This document shows positions 22,364 to 31,631 of a DNA stretch of 64,000 nt, piece after piece. A program made the position numbers and the translations under genes. Positions within the stretch are counted from its first letter, which is position 1. Every line of letters starts with the position of its first letter. This DNA is from Drosophila pseudoobscura (lineage: Eukaryota; Arthropoda; Insecta; Diptera; Drosophilidae), in the NCBI RefSeq assembly GCF_009870125.1, contig NC_046683.1, forward strand, positions 66,045,869 through 66,109,868. Reading direction: 5' to 3'. Under the pieces are notes generated by a model, which was not told where the DNA came from, ran no database searches, and worked only from the letters and a program-made list of their open reading frames with translations.

Positions 22364-23652
22364 AGGGAGGGGCCCAAAAAAGGAGCCGCTCTATCAAAAC
22401 TGGACCTTGTGATAGTCGTTGTCGAGTGCGGTGTTTGGTATTCGAGCTTGAAAAGCTGCTGCCCGCCCGGCTCTCGGCCCCGTTTGCCGTCAAGGTGCAC
22501 CCATTCAGAAAACACCAGAAAAGCCACCCAGAGAAGATGTAGAAGATGCAGTAGCTGGTGGTGGAACACTTAACACTCGCCAAAACCATTTACTTAAACC
22601 GAAAGCAACATTTGTACTTAGCAGATCTTCCGATCGTAGGACTGCTTTGGTCTCTCGTTAATTTATTTTAGTGAATCATTTTTCATTGTAGGGTTTTATT
22701 ACAATTTTATTATTTTTTTTTTTTTTGTTTTTTAGCTTACAGCCGAGAGAGAAATCCCTTTAAATTCGATTCTTTTTATTATATTCTCACTATTTTTGTT
22801 TTTTTCTTTTAATGAAATTCGCTATGGAAATGATGAAAGTCGGGAGTGACTGACATTAGCTTTAACATGGAATATACACACGGAAAAAAAAAACAAAGAA
22901 CCGCACAACTCTCGCGGCAGAGATAAGGCCCATTGTGATTTATGAAAACGTTGAAAACTGCTGTAAATAATGGTGTAGTAGATACGATTATTCATTGAAG
23001 AAGTTCCTGCTCTATTGTAAAAAAAAAATTACCGCCGTCTCATGACAACTGCAATGCCCGCCCCCACCCCGCCCACATATGCCATAACTTGCCCATTTCC
23101 CCTGCTAACACTGATCCTCTCCTCTTCCCAACCTCTCCAGCAAAAACCGGAAATGAAGCTCTAACCCAGGGCGACGAAGAGAGTTGTAAATATTAAAGAA
23201 TAGTTTATTTTTAGTTTTAGTCCTTAAGCAAAAGGGTTGAATAAATAACAAAAAATTAACTACATGCAGTTGTATATGATATTTGTTGTACTTACTTGGG
23301 ACTTTACTTTCCACAGAATGATTTCACTTTACTTTACGATATAGTATATATTTATTTATGTATTTGTGTAAGAATCACAAGATCATCTATGACCTATGTA
23401 GCTATCCAATTGCGCAGGCTATGCTGATTTTCATAAGTTGCCGGTAATCGTTGCACTATTCATCATTATTTCCTTTGTTATTTGACGCGCTTAATAACTG
23501 CCCTTCAATATTATATTATTCTAATTTGTACACATTTTCACCAGGATTATTCGTGAATCATTTTTTACTATACATATATATATATATATACTATATACTA
23601 TACCGATTAACAGCAACAATTTCGGGACTTTTTACATATTCTAAAGGCCATT

Positions 23653-23664
23653 TTTGGTATTTTT
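23653..23664 (+). promoter_or_regulatory. Ohler Motif 6 match (KTYRGTATWTTT)
   Basis: TTTGGTATTTTT fits every position of this core-promoter motif of broadly expressed fly genes. A second exact match lies at 23821-23832. Together they suggest a start site for the zinc-finger gene some 600-800 bp before its ATG. Confidence 0.35.
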
Positions 23665-23820
23665 AAAATTGATGAGACCATAAACTTAGAACGAAACTTC
23701 GTGTGCGCCAGTCGACGTAAAAACGTATTAAAACTGAAAAGAAAATTCGATAACAGTATATACTGTATGTATAGGATAAAGCCGTACTGTTCGTGACCGT
23801 TTACGGTGTTTTAAATTATT

Positions 23821-23832
23821 TTCGGTATTTTT
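23821..23832 (+). promoter_or_regulatory. Ohler Motif 6 match, second copy
   Basis: TTCGGTATTTTT, exact match, same orientation as the first copy. A Motif 5 E-box (ATCAGCTGTT, 24340-24349) follows downstream. Confidence 0.35.
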
Positions 23833-24078
23833 AAAGGTACAAATTGAGCCGACGTTATATTTACGGTATATGATGTATAATCATTTATTCCAATGGATTG
23901 CATTTAAATCCTTGTTGCTCATTCACTCTTAAGCAACATACGTAATCATAGTAATCAATTTTACTTATGTTGTCAATTTTCATAGCTGTTTTACTGGAAT
24001 TACACAAAATCTCAAAACATGACAACAATCCTCATGAAAGTTGAGTAAAGTTGGAACTTTGCCCAATATGAGTTAAAA

Positions 24079-24146
24079 TCCCATATTGTCAAGTGGTTAG
24101 AACACCCGGCTCTCATCCGGCTCGGTTTCAATTCCCGGTATGGGAA
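24079..24146 (+). tRNA. tRNA-Glu(CTC)-like sequence, probably a pseudogene
   Basis: Complementary 7-base acceptor ends (TCCCATA / TATGGGA), a D-arm 'AGTGGTTAG', an anticodon loop CTCTCAT with anticodon CTC, and a T-loop TTCAATT before CCCGG all match tRNA-Glu. A run of nine T residues 12 bp downstream (24158-24166) could be a Pol III terminator. Against function: it is 68 nt rather than 72, the variable region is missing about 4 nt, and the T-stem and one anticodon-stem pair are mispaired. Confidence 0.6.
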
Positions 24147-24445
24147 ACTGTCAAAAGTTTTTTTTTCATCTGTAATATATTTTACGCGAGGGTAATTTTA
24201 TCGAACACCCTAATTAAAAAAATGAATTTTATATCCTCCTTTTTTAAACTCAAAAGTCGCGGCTACTTAAAGATGGAAAATATGTAGTATTTTTTAGTGG
24301 TTTTTCCGCGGGCTGGGCTGCCAACTGGTGTTAAGGGCGATCAGCTGTTCATTGATATCAGTTTTTTTTATTGCCACAAAGTTTTTGTCTGCGTAATGTA
24401 AATTGTAATGCGGAATTGCAGAATGCTCCTCTAGACCAGGCCCCC

Positions 24446-24460
24446 ATGCGAGCAATATGA
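24446..24460 (+). promoter_or_regulatory. Upstream ORF overlapping the zinc-finger start
   Basis: ATG CGA GCA ATA TGA encodes four codons. Its stop TGA overlaps the main start (ATGA), an arrangement that can allow termination-reinitiation or repress the main frame. It lies within the predicted 5' leader, since the nearest acceptor is at 24420. Confidence 0.45.
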
Positions 24461-27400
24461 ACGATGCGGCTTTCTCGGGCTTCTACAGCGGCATTGGCAA
24501 CCAGGTGAGCCCCATGCGCAGGCAGAGAGAGTACATCTCGCCAGAAAACGATGCCGTGTGTTTTCCAGCTGCACCCGCCCCTCCATCAGCAGCAGCAGCA
24601 GCAACAGAGTCAGCACCAGCACCAGGAGCTGTCCCTGTCTACGCCCGTGCACGCCCTGGAGCCGGACACCAACTTCACCAGCTTCTTTGACGATGACATC
24701 GTGACCTGCGGCTCCACATCCTCTTCCGCTATCTGGCTGCCCATACAGCTGGGTAACGGCAATGTTCCCAATGGAGGCATCAATGGAGCGAACAAGGCAG
24801 CCGCAGAGGTTCCCTTTGTCCAGATCCACACCACGGACCTGCAGCAGCAGGCGCAGCCGGAGAAGAGCTATCGCAATGCCTTTCGCCGCAGGACGGCGGA
24901 GATCAAGTCCGAGGAGTTGATCAAATCCGAGCTGGCCGAGGCCGCGGCCAAGGAGCGCCTGAATGCCACGCCCACGCCACCCACACGCAACTCCAGCTGC
25001 GCCAGTGTCGAGGGAAAGGCCATGGTGCAGGAGGCGCCGATTCTCTTCAGGTGTCCCAACTGCCCGTTTCTCAGCCTCTGCCAGGTGAAGTCCAGCCAGC
25101 ACGTGAACAATTGTTTTGGAACCAGCGCCGAGCAGCAGAGACAGTGTCCAGGTGAGGATTTAATAAAATAATGGAATCCAGGCTCATGCCTAATCCAATC
25201 GGTTTTCAGGATGCCCGAACATCTTCTATAGCAGCGATGCCCTCAATGTGCATCTCAGCCTGGACCACCAAATGGATGACGATGAGATTGTGACCCTGCT
25301 AGGTGGCACAGGCACACCCCCTGAAGCAACCGGCGATAAGCAGCCTCTGCCCAAGAGCCGAATCTTCATCAAGAGCGTGGACTGCCTGAGGGAGCCCCTC
25401 CAGGATTTCCTGCCCCTTCTGCAGCAGAATACCGATACTCCAGTCACTGGCAACATTCTCGATCTACTCGATGAAGTGGGAGAGACACCGGAACTGGCGT
25501 CCAGCACTGAACAAGTGGCGCCGCCCTGCCAGAAGCCCAGCCAGAAGATATCCATTAAGAGCGTGGACGTATTGAGGGAGCCTGCACTGCTGACCTTTGA
25601 TTTTCAGCTGCCCAATGGCGGCCAGGAGATGCCTCTGCTGGCGGACAGCAATCTCGTGAGTGTGCCAGTGGTGGGGGGCGAGGTGGAACCGGAGAAGCCG
25701 CGTCAGCCCAAGATCTATATCAGAAACGTGGACATCCTCAAGGAGCCGATGTTGCTGCCCTCCTCCCTGCCCGCCATGGGCTTCAATGGAGGCGTGGCCA
25801 CAACATTAGCGATGCAGAATAATGGTGGAGCAGGAGGAGCTGCCAGCGATGTCTTCCAGGCGGATACGTTACTCACGCCAACGGGTCCGCTGCCAGGATT
25901 CGAGCCCAGCCTGGCGCCACTGGCCAACATGTGCTCCGAACCATTCCCCTTTGATTCCGTGCTGAGTGTGAGCGGAGGTGGTGGTGCCTCCGCTCTGGAA
26001 AACACGCGCTTCAGTGCCTTGGACTTGGACTTTGGCGTAGATTTTGACCATGGCATAGCGCCACTGCTCACAGAGGCCACCCCTCCGCCACCGCCGCCGC
26101 CGCCAGTGCAGTCCGGACTTTCGGAACTGGAGCAGCCCGTTGAACTGCAGCACTACCTGCCGCCGGCTCCGAGCACCACGAAGCAGAAGATTTTCATTAA
26201 GAACGTGGACATCCTGAAGGCTCCCCAGCGGGGAACCCTCCACCTGCGCACCGTCGACGAGCTCAATTTTATGACCCGCAATGAGGTGGAGCGCCTGATA
26301 GTACCCAACCTGGAACCCATGCCAAAAATGGAGCCCCTAATGGACCAGCAGCAGCAGCACACGCAGCCGCAGTCGCAGCCGCAGCCGCTGGACCCTCTGC
26401 AGCTGGAGTCGCAGAACTCTCAGACGCTTAGCGAGTTTCAGGCTCCTCTGAGCGGCAGCTGGCCGAGCGAGGACAGCTACGACCTGGCCGGGGATCTGGA
26501 GTGCTGGCCCTGGATCGAGGAGGCAGTTCAAGAGGTCATACCCCTGGCTGATCCAAATGAGACTGCCGCTGCAGCCGAAACACAAGTGGAGGCCCTTCCC
26601 CAGTCCTCGGACGATTTCCCCCAGTTGTATCCCTCACCGCCAGAAGCAGTACAGAGCGGAGGAGAAGCAGTGCCTCCCCTGGTGCCCGTCAGCACCTCAG
26701 ATGGCACTGCAGGCGCTGCCGCAGGCTCCGGCCCGAGCAGTCTGCCCCTTCCTCCCCTGGTTCCTCTGGCGGCGGAGGCGGGCGAGAAGCCGGGACGCAT
26801 CTATGTGGCCAACAATCTGCTACCCGCCGCCGTGGATCCGCTGCCGGGTGGCACTTCTGTGCGTGGGCGTCCCTATGGAACCAAGCTGGCTGCAGGAAGC
26901 GGCGGAGGAAAACGAAAAGCAGCGCCGGGTATCAGCCAGGTGTCCGAGGGAGGCAAGTGCCAGGTAGAAGGCTGCATGTTTCGCTTCAAGTCGCCGGCGA
27001 CGCTGGAGTATCACGGACGCTGCCACAACGACGTACTGGGATCATCCCAGCCGATGGTCTGTCCGGAGTGCCGTTCGTCGGAGTTCAGCAACTGGAACTG
27101 CCTGCACACACACCTGTGGCGCACACACCAGATTGACATGGAGCTCTACTGCTGCCAACTGTGCAGCTTCAAGACGCCCATCTACTCGCGTCTGGTCAAC
27201 ACCCACGCCAAGATCCACTCCGAGGAGCGCAACTACAAGTGCGAGCAGTGCGGCAAGGGATTCAAGAACACCAAGCAGCTGAAGAACCACAGACGGCTGC
27301 ACCGTACCCAGGGACTTGGAATGGGTAAAGTTTCGCTTCAAGATCAGGCGACAGCCGATGCTGATGCTCCTCCTCCTCCTACTGCCATCCTGCATCGCTG

Positions 27401-28109
27401 CGGTGACTGTGGGGCGGCTTTCAAGCAGCGTAAGACCCTGCGCGAACACCTCTGCAAGGAGCGGAACGAACAGCCGCAGTGTTCCCTCTGCCAGCGGGTC
27501 TTCAGCTCCAAGAGCAGCCTCAAGCTACACCTGCGCAGCCACCAGGCGAACAAGCGCTTCCAGTGCGACACCTGCGAGTACGAGGCGAGTGACCACAACG
27601 CCTTTCGACGCCATCTGGCTACGCATCGGGACCGCAAGCGATATGCGTGTCCTCATTGCGACTTTCGGGCGATACAGAGCACTGCCTTTCGGGTTGGTTA
27701 TCGGATCCTTATTTTGTTTCACATATAATTGATTTTTTTCCCCCGATAGATACACCTGCAGAAGCGCCATCCTGAGCAGGAGCTCTCGTCTATTATTTAC
27801 AAGTGCGATCTGTGCAGCTTCTCCAGCATCAATCAGGGCCTGCTGCAGGTTCATCAGGCCAAGCACGAGGCATCATCATCGCCCAACCAACAGCCGCCTA
27901 CAGGGGTATTTCCTGTCTCCCTACATGTGGCACCACCTGAGGCAGTTGCTCTTGCTGTGGCTGCTCCCGAGGCAGTTCCAGTTCCAGGGACGGTCTCAAC
28001 GCCATCACAAATCAAGGTGGAGACCAGTCTGCTGCTAGCTCATTCCAGTACAAATGTCGCCAAAACGCAGGCGGTTGGTCCTTTGGTAGATGTCCTACAA
28101 TCCTCATAA
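24457..28109 (+). CDS. C2H2 zinc-finger protein with repeated 'IKNVD' motifs
   Basis: A probable nuclear DNA-binding protein of 1,157 residues. Exons: 24457-24504, 24569-25151, 25210-27692, 27750-28109; every phase agrees. Seen: short N-terminus 'MNDAAFSGFYSGIGNQ', a Gln/His stretch (24590-24640), two degenerate CxxC..H fingers across the exon 2/3 junction ('CPNCPFLSLC', 'CPGCPNIFYSSDALNVH'), a long acidic Pro-rich middle (25250-26900) with four copies of a 12-residue motif, a Gln/Pro run, and a cluster of about nine C2H2 fingers from 26955 to 27870, some with the canonical linker. The C-terminal tail is Ala/Pro/Val-rich and ends 'VDVLQSS'. Target sites and role are unknown to me. I considered CG1233-like genes of the same region but cannot confirm orthology. 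Confidence 0.9.
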
Positions 28110-29723
28110 TCTTCCTTATCCCCCATCTGTATATCACACAAAGTGCCGTGTAGCTTATACAACAATTTTATACCAAATTATACCAATGTTAGTTATGGCT
28201 AAGAATGAATCAGAGATGCCTCTCCTCTCCAAAGAACGGAGTTTCCTAGTATCGTACCCTTTGGCGGGGAGGTCTCTCTTTGGCTTCGGAATGCTTCGAA
28301 GATAGATAGATGTGTACATATCCACCCTGTGTGGGATATAGATGTATCGTTAAGGATCTGTTATTGTATATACTGTATATAAAGGTGGTTAATTGGGAAG
28401 TTCTGGGCAATGTGAACTGTAAACAAAGAAAACAAATGAGCAATCCTTTGCTTATCCTTCAGATCAGTGCGATTGAAGTACTTGACGAAAATACAACAAA
28501 ATATATTGAAAGTCTAACGATATTCTGCTTACAATGTCTAATGGCGAGGGTGGCAAGAAGAAGAAGCCCAAGGATCTGAACGAGCAGGATCTTTTGTGTA
28601 AAGAAGAAGCCCCCACAAATGTCCGCCAAAAAGGACAGCAAATGATTCGTTTTTGGTTCGCCAGCAATAAATTGAGATAAACTCTACTTTCACTGCAGTG
28701 CAATGATGATTAATCGTTGGCCAGTCTGTGGGTTGAGGGTCAGGCATATGGGATATGGGATGTGGGACGTGGTATATGGGGGTGGGATCTGCTTAAAAAG
28801 CCATCACCGAAATTTGACATCTACCCCCCAAATGACCAATAAAAAAGAACAGGCCTTTGGGTTGAGCGCAACAAATGCGACAAATGGGAAATTTATGCAA
28901 CTTTATTTTTTCACCGAAAATACAGTAATCATTGTCCTTGGACGACGGCGACGGCGATACATGAATCAATCCGCCGTCACAAAACAGACCGGACAAAAAA
29001 TCTGGAAACAACATCGATGCGTTTCACAAATTCTTTGGTCATGGACCACCTGGCAGTGGAACATCAACTCTATGGCTGGGCCCAAGAAGAAGTCGAAAAA
29101 TGTATCATTGGGTTGGTTGGAAAAGGGCATGCTTCGATCGACCTAGTTCAACGGTTGGTGATGATGCACCATGGACACCACAGACGGGATAAACGGTAAA
29201 AATGGGTACTGTGCGGAATTGGCCATTGCAATATCTTCATATAGACATAGATAGAAGCATCTTTGGGAATTTGAGTGACCAAGATACAGTCAACATTGCA
29301 TGAAGGGCCTGACTCTTCAAGCGGAATTTTTCTTGTGGAATTTATTTGAATTTTGAGCACCCTAAACACTCCTTTCAGAGGAGAAGAAAAAGTTTTTGTA
29401 GATTGGTTCGTGGAGAAGTGGAAAACATTTTGAAAAGCAATGAATTCAGTTTCAAGGCGGGCACATACTATAGCAGGCATATGAACGATTGTTAGAAATG
29501 AAACCACTTGTTCATAAACACATCTATATATGTATGATATAGTTGTCATGTGTGAAAATAGATTTATGGGTCGTCCACCTGCAAGGGTATGCAAGCTTTC
29601 GTGACCGGAGGTTAACTTCCATACTTATCTTAGGTTATCTTGGGCTTCGTTGGAGGAATAATGTAATTTAATCAAACATTTAGTATAATTTATAAAACAA
29701 ACAAAAAAAAGTAAATTGAAAAT
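28110..29723. other. Intergenic region with weak coding-like fragments
   Basis: Zinc-finger gene 3' flank, then AT-rich DNA. A 48-codon frame at 28534-28680 starts 'MSNGEGGKKKKPKDLNEQDL'. At 28980-29200 several frames read gene-like pieces. I recognise neither and see no clear splice structure. They may be decayed gene fragments. Confidence 0.4.
28534..28680 (+). CDS. Possible small ORF, Lys-rich, function unknown
   Basis: 48 codons from an ATG with context TTACA-ATG. The first 21 residues are lysine-rich and hydrophilic, the rest is unremarkable and ends at TAA. A GTAAAG after 'GATCTTTTGT' (28595) could be a donor, so the frame may continue elsewhere. No family is recognised; it may be a gene remnant. 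Confidence 0.2.
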   Translation: MSNGEGGKKKKPKDLNEQDLLCKEEAPTNVRQKGQQMIRFWFASNKLR

Positions 29724-30258
29724 TTAAGCCGGCCTTTCCTTGCGCTCGAGGGTGCTCTTTGGCTTGGTCTCTGGCTTGGTCTTGGGTTTGGTCTGGGGTT
29801 TGTTCTTTGGTTTTGTCTTTGGTTTGGTCTCTTGCTTGGTCTCCGGTTTGGTCTCTGGCTTGGTATTGGGTTTGGTCTTGGGTTTGTTCTCTTGTTTGGT
29901 CTCTGGCTTGGTTTTTGATCCGGCCGAAAAATCTTGTGCCATTTCCGTTTTCTCCGGCTCTGCAATTTGAATAGCAACCGTTTTTGGATTGAGGGCAAGC
30001 ATTTGAATAGATACGATTTTGAACCATTGATTTTTTATACTCACTTGTTTTGCGTCGGGCTCTGGTTTTTTTTGCCTTTTCCTTGCCCTGGACTATGTTG
30101 GCTTCTTTCGTGGCCTTGTCCTTGGTCTCCTTCTCCTTTGACCTGTCTTCCGCCAGCTTGGCCCTCAGTTGCTCCACTGAATTTCGGTTATTCTTGACTT
30201 TTTCGGTCAGCGTAAAGGTTAACGATGGTAAAGAAAATTGTCTTTTTCTTGCGTCCAT
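29724..30258 (-). CDS. Two-exon Lys/Thr/Pro-rich tetrapeptide-repeat protein, unknown function
   Basis: Exon 1 is 30258-30045 and exon 2 is 29959-29724. The intron has a strong donor (ACAA/GTGAGTAT) and acceptor (AAATTGCAG). Splicing joins 'RARRKT' to 'KPEKTEMAQDFSAG' and gives 149 residues ending 'STLERKERPA'. Without the splice, a longer but Gln/Asp-rich frame is read, which I regard as wrong. The first half is charged ('VEQLRAKLAEDRSKEKETKD'); the second is a tandem array of KTKP/ETKP/NKPK-type units with a 12-bp DNA period. The protein is extremely basic with no signal peptide or membrane segment, so a nucleic-acid or chromatin-binding or axonemal role is possible but only inferred. Frame also extends upstream to 30348 through a dispersed-repeat fragment; I start at the Met of 'MDARKRQFSLP'. 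Confidence 0.6.
29742..29920 (-). repeat. 12-bp period tandem array within the KTKP gene
   Basis: Units vary around GACCAAGCCAGA on the minus strand, about 14 copies, each coding four residues. Because the period is a multiple of three, several other frames on both strands stay open across it. Confidence 0.8.
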
Positions 30259-30261
30259 TAT

Positions 30262-30345
30262 AACTCCCTTCGACCCCACAAAGGACGAAAAACTGTACCA
30301 TCCACAATCTTGAAGATACGATAAACCCGAAAGCGCAGCATCACA
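30262..30345 (+). repeat. Dispersed repeat, fragment copy 3
   Basis: 'CACAAAGGACGAAAAACTGT' here matches 'GCAAAGGACGAAAATCTGTG' in copy 2 (about 16184), and flanking CCCC and CATCC blocks are shared. It sits immediately upstream of the KTKP start codon, antisense to that gene. Confidence 0.6.
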
Positions 30346-30654
30346 CATTTAAACCACCTTTTTATATTCATATTCAATATTTTTTAAGCCTTTAATGGGG
30401 AGAAACTTTCTTTGTGTTTTATACAAAAATTTAATTACACTTTTATTGTTTTTGCATTGTTTTTTTTTCCCGATAGATGGTTGTTTTCGTTAAATATACA
30501 ATAGAGGAGTAGGAGGAGGAGAAACAGGAGTGGAACATTAGCAGAACTCTTAGAGGTATTTCATTGAATCGAAAGATGGAATCCTAAAGCGAGTCTGGGG
30601 TACTATATGGTAGATCGTAATTCTAAAGGAGGAAGCATTTGATATGTTGTAAAA

Positions 30655-30672
30655 ATGTTTAAATATATATAC

Positions 30673-30704
<32 letters not shown>

Positions 30705-30840
30705 AGTATATTAATATATCATGCATTTTATCATCTATTTGTTTATTATATATTAAAAAAATTGTATATATTAAAAAAAAAAAGGTTTTATATATAAAAA
30801 AAAATATATTATTTGTATATTAAAAAAAAAATTGATTTAA
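30655..30840. repeat. AT-rich low-complexity tract
   Basis: Alternating TA runs and several poly-A stretches of 7-12 bases, almost without G or C. Confidence 0.95.
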
Positions 30841-31631
30841 ATAATTAATAACAATATGGAGTGCAGTGTGGAGTGTTTGCAAGCAATTTTTTGAGTCGCT
30901 TTTCAATTACTTTAGATTTACCAGTACGGCGTATAGGGTACGGGGTATAGGGGGATCTGTTTTTCGATTTCCATTAATCTGGCACTCTACATAGTCGTAT
31001 ATGTAGCTTAGTTTTTAGCTAATATTAGTATTAGTATTAGTATTACATTCGTGCATATCCTAAGTATTCGATTCGTTAAGTTTAGGTTCTTTAATCGATT
31101 GCATTCTTGCCGAGTATTTTCGTTTTGCAGCTAATTTCATTGGGTCTCAGTGTCTGTCTGTCTGTCTCTGAAGAGAGAGGAGTGTGTTTTTCGTAATTTA
31201 CAATTCTTAAGAACTATATAACAACATTGAATGTTTTTGTGTAGGCTCTAGATTCTAGACTAATTCTTAGTCCTCAGGGGACTGCTAGTGTTCCTAAGTT
31301 CCTAATTAGACGTGTTCTAAGGAGTGCCAGAGGAAGGATCCATCTGCCTGCTCTGGACAGAGGCACCAATACCTTGTCCAGCTGGAGCTGTCTTCTATGG
31401 ACTCTTCTATCCCGGATTCCCTTTGCGAGCGCTGAAGAACATGCGCGCCACCTTGCCCAACGCCCCCACAAAGTCCCAGCGATCGCCACTGCCAGCGCCA
31501 CCCACAGCGGCAGGATGATGATGATGAGGATGATGCTGCTCCTGGTAGGCAGAGTGCTGGGACTGGGACTGGTGCTGGGACTGGTGCTGCTGCATCTGCA
31601 TCTGGCACTGGCCCAAGCCGTCGTCCATTAC

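Larger units (their letters stand above)
22364..24456 (+). other. cueball 3' region and zinc-finger gene 5' region
   Basis: cueball 3' UTR (AATAAA near 23241), a poly-T tract (22708-22730), a short TA run (23571-23590), two exact Motif 6 matches, the tRNA-Glu-like sequence, and an acceptor-like GAATTGCAG at 24420 that probably ends a 5' UTR intron of the zinc-finger gene. Confidence 0.6.
30259..31631. other. 5' flank of KTKP gene and trh 3' UTR/flank
   Basis: Contains fragment copy 3 of the dispersed repeat (30262-30345), a long TA-rich tract (30655-30840), TTTATT hexamers that may be trh poly(A) signals (about 30441 and 30742), and short repeats TATTAG (31018-31046) and GTCT (31146-31165). 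No further gene seen. Confidence 0.6.

Noticed and set aside
24431..25102. 223-codon minus-strand open frame opposite the zinc-finger exon 2
   Set aside because: It is a shadow of Gln/Ala-rich coding sequence, with no independent features.
29680..30348. Continuous 222-codon minus frame through the KTKP locus
   Set aside because: It reads through a consensus intron and continues in a Gln/Asp frame; the spliced model fits both splice signals and composition better.
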